Shown: positions 17,801-24,827 of the stretch, one piece after another | Numbering within the stretch: the first letter of the stretch is position 1 | Layout of the letters: the number at the start of each line of letters is the position of its first letter | Assembly: GCF_018256155.1 (NCBI RefSeq) | Contig: NZ_JAERLY010000017.1 | Coordinates: 1 to 55,818, forward strand | Reading direction: 5' to 3' | DNA: 55,818 nt | DNA from: Gluconobacter sp. Dm-62 | Lineage (GTDB): Bacteria > Pseudomonadota > Alphaproteobacteria > Acetobacterales > Acetobacteraceae | Notes under the pieces: model-generated | Database searches by the model: none | Seen by the model: the letters and a program-made list of their open reading frames with translations, nothing else | Told to the model about the DNA's origin: nothing | Made by a program: the position numbers and the translations under genes

Positions 17801-18327
17801 CTAGACCCATCCTGCCTGTGCGGCGAGCACACTGACGGCGACGAGAGTGGAAGGGAGGTGGCGTTTTCCTGAGCCCATCCTGCCACCGGCCAAGACGGGC
17901 GACGGGACAGGCCGTCAGGCCCGGAGCGTCCTGAGCAAGGGGGCAGGTTTGCGGCTGATGCGGGGTCGCGTGCGGCCCTGCAGCAGACGCGGGCCTGACA
18001 CCTGCCGCCGAGGGTCGCGCAGTGGCTTTACGGACTGGCACGGCGACTGTCAGACTGAACGCTGGATGCGAGGCCGCCGTCGTGGAACGTGCCTCCCCGG
18101 ACGGTCCGCAGGACTGGCCGGGGAGGTTGAGGAGCCGTCTCACGAACAGATCCCCCAGACCAGGACCGTCCGACGTTGGAAAAAGACGCGGGCAAGCCGT
18201 TACCCGGAAGGGCCGAGACCCGAGGGCCAGACGCCCGGTTGAGGGCGGCTGGACGTCGGGGCTCGGTGGAGCTTGGCGACGCAGGAGCCTAGCGGAATAG
18301 AGCGCGCGAACCCTTCAGGGCCGCCCC
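17801..18327 (-). repeat. Long direct repeat, copy B (527 bp, structured leader of ssb)
   Basis: Second copy of 15822-16349, same orientation. CCTCCCCGG (18092-18100) pairs with CCGGGGAGG (18118-18126) around a GTCC-GCA-GGAC hairpin. A pyrimidine-rich stretch follows its right end on the + strand, as at the shorter modules. The repeat ends 192 bp before the ssb start codon. Confidence 0.85.
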
Positions 18328-18349
18328 GATCCTTCTTTTCTTCTGCCCT

Positions 18350-19174
18350 TCACATCACCCACGAGTCAGTATCGAAGAAAGAAAACACATTATCCCCTCT
18401 CTCCTGCTCTGCCTTCTTCAATCTCCTCCTCAGCACCTTCTGCTCCTGACGGGCCTTGCGCCTTTTCTTCTCGTCAGCCTTCCAGCGCTCTCGCAGGACA
18501 GCACGCAGTTCGGGACACTGTGCGCTTATCTGTCCATAAGCTTGACGCCTAAACAGGGCCACGCCGCCGAAGCGGTCGATACCTGTCAGCAGGGTGCTTT
18601 TGCCGATCCCCGGATAGAAGATCACGCCGAGACCATCCTGCGCATCGGGTGTTGAGGGCAGCCGGAGGAGAAGAGTGGCAAAGCCATCCGAGGTCTGAAC
18701 CCATCCGGGCGCTGGCCCTGCCAGTTGCCGCAGCGGCATCAGGTCAAAGTCCGGACAGTTCTCGGCGATAGCTGCCGTGAGAGGCGGAGACCTGTGCCAG
18801 AAGCTGGCGCTACAGCCCGGCCAGTCTTTTGAGGCGTCGGTCGGAAACAGGATTCCGAAGACGGTGATGAGATCAGCCTCATAGACAAGCTGACCGCCCT
18901 GCCATTTGGCAAAGCCCGGATCATCGAAGCAGTCGAAATACTCCATGCCCCGGATACTGACGTCGGGATAGTCGTCAGAAAGCCCGTCTCCGTGACGGAG
19001 GAAAGAAGTGCCGATGCCGTTTTCGAGGGTCATCACCAGTGTGGTGTCGCTTTCCCACGCCATCTGGTCCGGTGCGCAGGTCCGGTAGGCGCGCTCTTCG
19101 GCGATCTGGCGCAGACGATCCTGCGGGCCGATGAGTGTGAAGACTGTTGTGACGGCAGTAGCCACGGAAAACAT
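18350..19174 (-). CDS. Unrecognised protein of the leading block
   Basis: A 274-residue protein. The N-terminus (MFSVATAVTTVFTLIG) is mildly hydrophobic, not a clear signal peptide. The body is globular with several cysteines (YFDCFDDPGF, WPGCSASFW, ENCPDFD). The C-terminus is a strongly basic helix (ERWKADEKKRRKARQEQKVL) that could bind nucleic acid. I do not recognise a family. A hairpin module (19201-19310) lies immediately upstream. Confidence 0.75.
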   Translation of the reverse strand: MFSVATAVTTVFTLIGPQDRLRQIAEERAYRTCAPDQMAWESDTTLVMTLENGIGTSFLRHGDGLSDDYPDVSIRGMEYFDCFDDPGFAKWQGGQLVYEADLITVFGILFPTDASKDWPGCSASFWHRSPPLTAAIAENCPDFDLMPLRQLAGPAPGWVQTSDGFATLLLRLPSTPDAQDGLGVIFYPGIGKSTLLTGIDRFGGVALFRRQAYGQISAQCPELRAVLRERWKADEKKRRKARQEQKVLRRRLKKAEQERGDNVFSFFDTDSWVM

Positions 19175-19200
19175 CCTTTTCTTTTTTCAGATGCTTTCCC

Positions 19201-19310
19201 GCAGGCGCAGACGGCTGGACGGGACAATGGCGCGCCCTCCAGGGCGCGGGCCGCGTGCGGCCGGACCATTGTGGCGGCCGGACGGCCTGTGGCTGTTTCT
19301 TTTCGTTTTT
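19201..19310 (-). promoter_or_regulatory. Structured leader module upstream of the 274-residue protein
   Basis: ACAATGG (19224-19230) pairs with CCATTGT (19266-19272) around GC hairpins (CGCGCCCT-CC-AGGGCGCG; GGCCGC-GT-GCGGCC). A T-rich stretch on the + strand follows (about 19292-19311). The module lies 27 bp before the start codon at 19174. Confidence 0.6.
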
Positions 19311-19533
19311 ACTTCGGGACGTCTCTGTCCTTCTGCCACGACGTGTCAGTCTCGACTTTAATGACAAACAATTCCCAGAAAGCCGGGTGCATCGTGCGAT
19401 CACCACTTTCCCATCGCTTCCACGTCAAAGGCGTGACGTGAACGAGAGAAGCCGCGCTCACCTGCGTCAGACCGGCATCAAGGCGGGCCTGCCTGATCGT
19501 CTGAGGGGCAATACCCTCGACGTCAGACCTCAT
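19309..19533 (-). CDS. XRE-type helix-turn-helix regulator
   Basis: A 74-residue DNA-binding protein with a Cro/C1-type domain (PQTIRQARLDAGLTQVSAAS, then WKRWESGDRTMHPAFWELF, about residues 10-55). It overlaps the upstream 221-residue gene by eleven bases, so the pair forms an operon. The 17-bp palindrome at 20221 before that operon is a plausible binding site, giving autoregulation. Confidence 0.75.
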   Translation of the reverse strand: MRSDVEGIAPQTIRQARLDAGLTQVSAASLVHVTPLTWKRWESGDRTMHPAFWELFVIKVETDTSWQKDRDVPK

Positions 19534-20188
19534 CAGGAATCAGCCAAGCCCGCTTGAAGTGACCTGCCTGTTCCAGTCCGGCTTTTGTCCGGTTGAGGCT
19601 CGCGAGCAACGTGGCGTCAGCCCGTCCCTGTGGCGAGAGATCGTAGTCTTCGGGAAACTCACCGGTTTTATCGAAGCTGGCTGCGTCTAGTTCACATCGA
19701 CCGTCGGGAAAGATCCAGACACCCGACAAGATACGATCCCCATTTCTGTGCTGTAGCTCAATGCGATAGGAAAAATGAGGGATGTCATCCCGCATCGCGA
19801 CCTCCCCCGTTGCTTCATGACGCAGCGAATGTTCGGTTGCGAGTTCGAACCCATCGTCCAGCTTGACACTGCCGACGTTGCGCGTCTCACCTGTTGAGAA
19901 ATGCCACCCTGACAGAGCAAGTTTATCCACTTCGGTCTTGCCGACCGCACGAATCACCTTCGCAATATCGTCGCTCGTTGGCGCGACCCCAAGGATCGCT
20001 GCAACCTCTTTCGTGACCAGCTTGTCTTCAAGCGAGAGATAGCCTCGGGATGGCGCTGCGAGAAGAAGAACCCTGCCTTCCTCGTCCCGCTGAACGCCCT
20101 CTGTCACGCGTTTGATCGCCTCGACGGTCGCGCGACGCTGCACCTCTGCTTCGAGCTGACGCATCCGGTAGGTGTCGAATTTAGGCAT
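19523..20188 (-). CDS. Unrecognised protein in operon with an XRE regulator
   Basis: A 221-residue protein. The N-terminal half is helical and charged (YRMRQLEAEVQRRATVEAIK) and includes a helix-turn-helix-like stretch (TKEVAAILGVAPTSDDIAKV). The C-terminal half is beta-rich. It could itself be a regulator. Its partner gene overlaps its 3' end, and a near-perfect palindrome lies 33 bp upstream of its start. Confidence 0.7.
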   Translation of the reverse strand: MPKFDTYRMRQLEAEVQRRATVEAIKRVTEGVQRDEEGRVLLLAAPSRGYLSLEDKLVTKEVAAILGVAPTSDDIAKVIRAVGKTEVDKLALSGWHFSTGETRNVGSVKLDDGFELATEHSLRHEATGEVAMRDDIPHFSYRIELQHRNGDRILSGVWIFPDGRCELDAASFDKTGEFPEDYDLSPQGRADATLLASLNRTKAGLEQAGHFKRAWLIPDEV

Positions 20189-20220
20189 CGCATTGTCCTC
20201 GTTCGTGATGCCACTATCTT

Positions 20221-20237
20221 AGTATCCATTGGATACT
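20221..20237. promoter_or_regulatory. 17-bp operator palindrome
   Basis: AGTATCCA-T-TGGATACT: perfect 8-bp arms around one base, in an AT-rich stretch upstream of the 19309-20188 operon. This size fits an XRE-dimer site. Confidence 0.65.
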
Positions 20238-20435
20238 CAGTTCAATCGAAATAAAGCTGTATTTCTTTTTTTATTTACTCGGCCAGCCGGTGACTGTCCC
20301 CTTATGCTCAGAGCACTCTTAATGACTTAACGGTCACGTCCTGATGGTACTCTGCGGTATTACGTCTGCATAAACTCAGCAGGGATTCTTCATTGCTTCA
20401 GGGAGGAGAACAACGACACCTGCGAAGGGGACACC

Positions 20436-20636
20436 TCAACCGTCCTGTTGACCACACGGCGCCTGACGACCACCCAGTGCAGCATCTGCCTGAAGATAAA
20501 GGGCCTCAACCACACACAGCCCCTCTTCTCTCCGGTTTTCTGCAAAAAGCCTGTCTGCGACGTCGGCGAGAAGCTTCAGGGAGGAGGTTCCAGACGGGGC
20601 GACGTGAACTGCGGGCGGGAGCGGGAGAGGCATCAT
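20436..20636 (-). CDS. 66-residue protein coupled to the HD-GYP gene
   Basis: Its ATG overlaps the HD-GYP stop (ATGA). After a proline-rich start it has an amphipathic helical body (SLKLLADVADRLFAENRREE, then ALYLQADAALGG). No family is recognised. The overlap and composition favour a real gene over chance. Confidence 0.5.
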   Translation of the reverse strand: MMPLPLPPAVHVAPSGTSSLKLLADVADRLFAENRREEGLCVVEALYLQADAALGGRQAPCGQQDG

Positions 20637-21343
20637 GGCATATCGTTCCGAAAGCTAAGGGTACGGGATGTAAGGGGGGACCGGCCGGGCACGGGCTGGT
20701 ACCCTTGAACAGGCTGCGCAACGGTACGACGAATGGCGAGCAGATCATCAAAAGAGGTGATCGCGTGCCGCACCAGGGCAGGATCAAACGCGCCACCCGC
20801 CTGCTCCTGAAGAAAGGCTTTCACCTGACGGGGCGGCCATCCTGTTTTATAGGCCCGGGCGGAGAGCAGGGCGTCGATCACATCGGCCAGGCCGATGATG
20901 CGGGCGGCCAGGGGAATGGCTTGACCCTTCAACCCGAAGGGATAACCATCACCGTCATAGCGTTCGTGATGCAGAAGCACGGCCTCATGAACGAGGGTCG
21001 GAATATCGGCTGACAGTTGAAACAGTGCTCCGAGGCCGAGCGACGGATGCTGTCGCATCACCAGCATCTGCCGGTCGTTAAACATGCCCGGATGATTCAG
21101 GAGGCTGTCTGGCAGGAGCAGTTTGCCCGCATCGTGCAGGCGGCCTGCCAGTTCCAGGGCGCTGGACGAAAGGCCACTCCCCGTCAGATGGCCGAGCAGG
21201 CCAGCGAGGCGCCCGACCCTCTGGCCATGTCCGTCATCCCCTTTGGCAACCTGTGCCAGAAGAGAAGCCAGAGGCGCCCCCTGCCGCCGATAGGACGCAG
21301 GCAGTTTCACCACTTCTTTCAGGAGTGTCTGCAGTTCAGGCAT
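20633..21343 (-). CDS. HD-GYP domain protein (cyclic-di-GMP phosphodiesterase-like)
   Basis: A 236-residue protein. H70-D71 in LHDAGKLLLPDSLLNHPG, H99, and H125-H126 with the signature HHERYDGDGYPFG (GYP at 133-135) are all in family positions, so the metal site looks complete. HD-GYP enzymes hydrolyse cyclic di-GMP. No receiver or sensor domain precedes it; the N-terminal 40 residues are not recognised. It follows gapR and two membrane-protein genes in the same direction, but 54 bp separate it from the nearest. Confidence 0.88.
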   Translation of the reverse strand: MPELQTLLKEVVKLPASYRRQGAPLASLLAQVAKGDDGHGQRVGRLAGLLGHLTGSGLSSSALELAGRLHDAGKLLLPDSLLNHPGMFNDRQMLVMRQHPSLGLGALFQLSADIPTLVHEAVLLHHERYDGDGYPFGLKGQAIPLAARIIGLADVIDALLSARAYKTGWPPRQVKAFLQEQAGGAFDPALVRHAITSFDDLLAIRRTVAQPVQGYQPVPGRSPLTSRTLSFRNDMP

Positions 21344-21397
21344 CTTTCCTCTACCGGTTGTGTAAGGTCACTCTAAGCGCGGCTAATGTGAGTCCGG

Positions 21398-21820
21398 TCA
21401 TCCCGGATGGATCAGGCCGCGGGCGAGGCCGCCAAGGGCCAGAGCCACGCAGGTGACGAGGAGTTTGATTCCGGCCGCGCGGCACGGCCCACGTCCGGAC
21501 AGGATCCCGGCCGTCCTTTCGGCGAGTTTCACAAGACCAAGGGTGACGCAGGCCAGAAGCGTCCATTGCCAGAGCGACAGCGTGACGACCGGATGGCCCA
21601 GTCCGGATAGATGCCAGCCCCCCTGCCCTGCAAACTGGTCCAGCCCGAGAAATCCATCCGCCGCGTTCGTCAGAAGAAACAGACTGACCCCAGCCAGACA
21701 TCTGGCGCCACAGACCCGACGCTGTACCGTCCCGACAGCGCGAGGCGGTCCCAGAGTGGAGATGTAACGGACACTGGTGACGCACGTTGGGGTCCAGTCC
21801 GTGAACAACGGTGCGGGCAC
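21398..21820 (-). CDS. Membrane protein (GTG start)
   Basis: A 140-residue protein starting with GTG two bases after the preceding gene's stop. Hydrophobic stretches lie at about 38-52 (RCLAGVSLFLLTNAADG), 78-98 (VVTLSLWQWTLLACVTLGLV) and 115-135. Family unknown. It is translationally linked to the 98-residue membrane protein before it. Confidence 0.6.
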   Translation of the reverse strand: MPAPLFTDWTPTCVTSVRYISTLGPPRAVGTVQRRVCGARCLAGVSLFLLTNAADGFLGLDQFAGQGGWHLSGLGHPVVTLSLWQWTLLACVTLGLVKLAERTAGILSGRGPCRAAGIKLLVTCVALALGGLARGLIHPG

Positions 21821-21822
21821 GA

Positions 21823-22119
21823 TCAGACCCTATCCGGCAAAAGTCTGGAGAGAGAAAGCAGGCAGAGCACCAGACCGAGGCTGGCAAAGACCACTCCCCG
21901 CCTCCGCTCAAGCCCGTAGTCGCGTCCATCCTCACCGATCTCGGGAACACCCGGTCCCATCATGGTTGCAACGCAGCCACCGAACATAAAAACGGGTCCC
22001 ATGACAGCGCCAAGCCTGGGAACCACAAAGGCAAACAGAAGCAGGCCCACACTTGGCCAACAGACCAGAATCTCTCCAGCGGCTTCGGCGATGCGGCGGC
22101 GCGGTGGGGCATCCTGCAT
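21823..22119 (-). CDS. Small two- to three-span membrane protein
   Basis: 98 residues from the ATG at 22119 (MQDAPPRRRIAEAAGEIL). Hydrophobic segments: VCWPSVGLLLFAFVVPRLGA, VMGPVFMFGGCVATMMG and GVVFASLGLVLCLLSL. It starts four bases after the gapR stop. No family is recognised. Confidence 0.6.
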   Translation of the reverse strand: MQDAPPRRRIAEAAGEILVCWPSVGLLLFAFVVPRLGAVMGPVFMFGGCVATMMGPGVPEIGEDGRDYGLERRRGVVFASLGLVLCLLSLSRLLPDRV

Positions 22120-22123
22120 CAGG

Positions 22124-22411
22124 TCACATTCCCAGGGCACGGCGGTAGATCTGCAAAAGGGTTTCCTGAGCCTCGACCTCTGCGGGCTCCTGCTTGCGCA
22201 GCCGGATAATCGTGCGGATGACCTTGACGTCGAACCCGGCCGACCTGGCTTCGGCAAAGATGTCCTTGATGTCACCACTCAGCGCCTTGCGCTCTTCTTC
22301 CAGGCGCTCGACCCGCTCGATGATGGACCGCAGCCGGTCGGCGGCGATGCCGCCAGCGATGACACCCTGATCGTCCTGAGCGTCGTCAGGAAAAGAAACG
22401 CGTTGCAACAT
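22124..22411 (-). CDS. gapR: GapR family (DUF2312) DNA-binding protein
   Basis: 95 residues matching the GapR pattern throughout: RLRSIIERVERLEEERKALS, DIKDIFAEARSAGFDVKVIR, TIIRLRKQEPAE, ending LLQIYRRALGM. GapR binds overtwisted AT-rich DNA ahead of replication and transcription and stimulates topoisomerases; it is typical of alphaproteobacteria. A plasmid copy may act as a nucleoid-like protein for the plasmid. It heads a run with two membrane-protein genes. Confidence 0.9.
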   Translation of the reverse strand: MLQRVSFPDDAQDDQGVIAGGIAADRLRSIIERVERLEEERKALSGDIKDIFAEARSAGFDVKVIRTIIRLRKQEPAEVEAQETLLQIYRRALGM

Positions 22412-22422
22412 GGGTCAACCTT

Positions 22423-22974
22423 TCAGGGATCGGGGGAGAGGCAGATGGGTGAGAGGGGGCGGGGCAGATCGCGATGCCCGTCTGCCAGGGCTTCAAGCCA
22501 ACGGGACTCTCTCACTGGAAGATGCCCGTGACTTGAAATCAGACGGCGAAGGGCTGTGCGATGCTCCCCCAGACGCTCGGCCAGCACGCGCTCGGACCAG
22601 CCGATCGTGATCAGGGCACTGGTCATCGCATAACCATTCAGCGGGGGTCGGTTGCCCACGGGAGGCACAGCCCGGGCCAGAGGGTGGCTCAGTCGACGAT
22701 GCAACATCCCAAGGGCCGCAAGCCACCTGAGGAAGTCCGGATCAGGAATACTATGCCCCGATTGCCAGCGCAGGATCCGGTCCTTTGAAAAGCCGGATCG
22801 GCGGGACGCCTGACGCACGCCCCAACCAATAACGGAGAGCTCGCCTGCGATGGACAGCGCCGCGCGCCTGTGCCCTGGACGAACGGACCGTGAATCCACA
22901 TGTCCTGCCCTCGGTTGCCCACAGTGCTGTCCACTGGTTTGGGGGATAACCCGCAAACGCAACGCCTCAGCCAT
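22423..22974 (-). CDS. Protein with two helix-turn-helix-like segments
   Basis: 183 residues from the ATG at 22974, overlapping the stop of the upstream gene. Two related segments (WGVRQASRRSGFSKDRILRW and WSERVLAERLGEHRTALRRL) are each followed by a short helix (LRWLAALG, WLEALADG), suggesting a duplicated DNA-binding unit. It ends twelve bases before gapR. Not assigned to a family. Confidence 0.65.
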   Translation of the reverse strand: MAEALRLRVIPQTSGQHCGQPRAGHVDSRSVRPGHRRAALSIAGELSVIGWGVRQASRRSGFSKDRILRWQSGHSIPDPDFLRWLAALGMLHRRLSHPLARAVPPVGNRPPLNGYAMTSALITIGWSERVLAERLGEHRTALRRLISSHGHLPVRESRWLEALADGHRDLPRPLSPICLSPDP

Positions 22975-23497
22975 GCCGGGCGATATCAGTAAAGGTCCGG
23001 TCCTGTGCACCCTGGCGAATGTGTTTGGCCATATGCGGCGAGACAATCCGGTAACGGTTGGGTCGGCGCGGATCCAGTCGCTCCTCGATCAGCCCCGCCC
23101 GCTCCAGGGCCGAAAGGGAGTCCCGCACCTCACCGACGGAGAGGCCGAGCCATGTCGCGATTTCGCTGGCGGTTTCATGTTCGGTCAGGGACGCAAAGAC
23201 CAGATCCTCGATCGGCGAGGTCTTCACGGTTCGTGTGGCCGGCATCCAGGGCACCCGGGCATAAACACTGTGACCCAGGGCGGCGATTTCGCCAGCCTGT
23301 GCCAGCGTCGTCAAAGCCATGGGCAGGGCCCCGGCCTGCTCGGGCGTCAGGTACGCGCGGAGTTCAAGGACATTATACGGCCCCCGGTTGAGGCAGGTCC
23401 GGACATGCTGAAGGACGGACTGATAGACCTCACGCTGTGTCTCGGCCTTGAGCTTGCGGAAGATCCGCGCCTTGGGTTGATGACCGCCAAATTTCAC
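22967..23497 (-). CDS. Winged-helix regulator-like protein
   Basis: 176 residues from a GTG start (MKFGGHQPKARIFRKLKAET). The C-terminal half contains a clear winged helix (TASEIATWLGLSVGEVRDSL, SALERAGLIEERLDPRRPNR). The N-terminal half may hold a second one (LELRAYLTPEQAGALPMALT). A CTGCACTCACAA motif lies about 50 bp upstream. It could regulate plasmid genes. Confidence 0.7.
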   Translation of the reverse strand: MKFGGHQPKARIFRKLKAETQREVYQSVLQHVRTCLNRGPYNVLELRAYLTPEQAGALPMALTTLAQAGEIAALGHSVYARVPWMPATRTVKTSPIEDLVFASLTEHETASEIATWLGLSVGEVRDSLSALERAGLIEERLDPRRPNRYRIVSPHMAKHIRQGAQDRTFTDIARHG

Positions 23498-23529
23498 TGT
23501 GATGCCCCGCCGTCTGTGACCGTCAGGAC

Positions 23530-23557
23530 ATTCTGCCGGAGACTGTTGTGAGTGCAG
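23530..23557 (-). promoter_or_regulatory. CTGCACTCACAA promoter motif, copy 3
   Basis: Minus strand CTGCACTCACAA (23557-23546), ten bases, CAGAAT (23535-23530). It lies between two leftward genes, upstream of the start at 23497. Confidence 0.6.
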
Positions 23558-23567
23558 TCACGCGACG

Positions 23568-23921
23568 TCACCATTGGCCTGCCGCCTTCATGCAGTCATA
23601 GGCGTTCCGGAGATTGAACAGACCGACAGCCACCCAGACCGGAACGAAAACGAGGACATGCCAACGCGGCATGAAGGCTCTCGTCTTCCACAGGCGCATG
23701 ACGTCCACCACAAGAACGGAGGTGGCCAGGGAGAAAAGGATCGCCTGCGCAAGCATGGTCCAGACCATCTGGGTATCGAACGGAAAGACCATCCAGCCAA
23801 ACCCGAGGAGCATGGTCGCCGAGAGAACCATGCTGCCAAGCATCCAGGGGGAAGACAGTGGGAGAGAAAGGGTCGGTTTGGGCAGATCTGGCTGCCCTAG
23901 AGAAAGAGAGTGCTCGGTCAT
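23568..23921 (-). CDS. Three-span membrane protein
   Basis: 117 residues with membrane segments at about 25-46 (SPWMLGSMVLSATMLLGFGW), 52-72 (MVWTMLAQAILFSLATSVLV) and 88-103 (HVLVFVPVWVAVGLFN). No ribosome-binding site is visible, and the -10-like hexamer ends only eight bases before the ATG, so the transcript may be leaderless. Function unknown. Confidence 0.65.
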   Translation of the reverse strand: MTEHSLSLGQPDLPKPTLSLPLSSPWMLGSMVLSATMLLGFGWMVFPFDTQMVWTMLAQAILFSLATSVLVVDVMRLWKTRAFMPRWHVLVFVPVWVAVGLFNLRNAYDCMKAAGQW

Positions 23922-23928
23922 ACCGGGC

Positions 23929-23956
23929 AGTATGACGACAGCGTTTGTGAGTGCAG
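23929..23956 (-). promoter_or_regulatory. CTGCACTCACAA promoter motif, copy 4
   Basis: Minus strand CTGCACTCACAA (23956-23945), ten bases, CATACT (23934-23929), then the start codon at 23921. Confidence 0.6.
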
Positions 23957-24007
23957 TTCAGGGGATCGACCGGGAGGGGTTGAAGCGACAGACCCGACTG
24001 GAGGTCC

Positions 24008-24376
24008 TCAGACCGTCAGCCCGAGATCTGACGCCTTGTAACGCGGCGTCGGACGAAGCCGCACCACAGCATTTCCCTCAACATTCGAAAGATATAGCAG
24101 CCCCTCTGACGGACAGCCCAGGGGACGACCATCCGCATCCAGCACAAGGTGGAGGCTCTCGATCGGGCTCACCGCGTAGGCACAATCCTCTTCCAGGAGA
24201 ACGAAAGCGTAGTCTCTCCCCTGATCGGTCAGCGTTTTTAGCGTGCCTGGAACGACACCGGCAGATCCGGTCATCAGACGCTCCCCCATGAACCGCGCGA
24301 CTGCCTGGAGTTGCTCCTGGCTCAAGTCTTCATATGAAATAAACTCGGTGCTCAAACTGGTCAGCTCAGCAGCCAT
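24008..24376 (-). CDS. Unrecognised 122-residue protein
   Basis: Soluble, acidic, mixed alpha/beta (SYEDLSQEQLQAVARFMGER, DYAFVLLEEDCAYAVSPIES). It stands 15 bp before the next leftward gene's stop, so the two are probably co-transcribed. No motif identifies it. Confidence 0.6.
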   Translation of the reverse strand: MAAELTSLSTEFISYEDLSQEQLQAVARFMGERLMTGSAGVVPGTLKTLTDQGRDYAFVLLEEDCAYAVSPIESLHLVLDADGRPLGCPSEGLLYLSNVEGNAVVRLRPTPRYKASDLGLTV

Positions 24377-24391
24377 GAAGATGTCCTCAAA

Positions 24392-24757
24392 CTAAAAGAC
24401 TAATCGGGGCATTTCAGGGCATACCGTGGCAGAGACGCTGCCAACCCCGTTCAAAGCAGTGTACTGCGCTGAGTCAAAGATTTTTTGTCTCACTGCACGA
24501 TCGTTAGGGTCCAGCCTCCGTTCTTCTGCGACACGGCTAACGATATCTCCTGCAATCGCAAATTCTACTTCATTCCTCGTAATTCTATTTCCTGGATTTT
24601 CTTTATTCCACGTCGCAATACGGTTTTTAACGTCAGCCAATATTATGGATGTTCGATTTTGACCTTGCAACGAACCATCTGTGAGGTCCGTGACGGAGCC
24701 GATGCGTGCGCCAACATAAGCCAAGACATCATTTTTGTTATTAAAATCTACCGACAT
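24392..24757 (-). CDS. Unrecognised 121-residue protein, AT-richer than neighbours
   Basis: Starts MSVDFNNKNDVLAYVGARIG. A helical, Asn-rich protein (NRTSIILADVKNRIATWNKE, then NRITRNEVEFAIAGDIVSRV) with codon use unlike the surrounding GC-rich genes, so it may be a recent arrival. No family is recognised. Confidence 0.65.
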   Translation of the reverse strand: MSVDFNNKNDVLAYVGARIGSVTDLTDGSLQGQNRTSIILADVKNRIATWNKENPGNRITRNEVEFAIAGDIVSRVAEERRLDPNDRAVRQKIFDSAQYTALNGVGSVSATVCPEMPRLVF

Positions 24758-24827
24758 CGCTCTCTTCCTTCCCTGATACGATGAAGGCCTATCCGGCCCA
24801 TGGGAGAGCCGGAAGTCAATACCAGGG

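Noticed and set aside
15796-18242. Frames inside both long direct repeats
   Set aside because: A one-base indel and clustered changes give different frames in the two copies; a conserved protein would not tolerate this.
20393-21013. 206-codon rightward frame opposite the HD-GYP gene
   Set aside because: Antisense to a gene with a full set of HD-GYP residues; no start signals.
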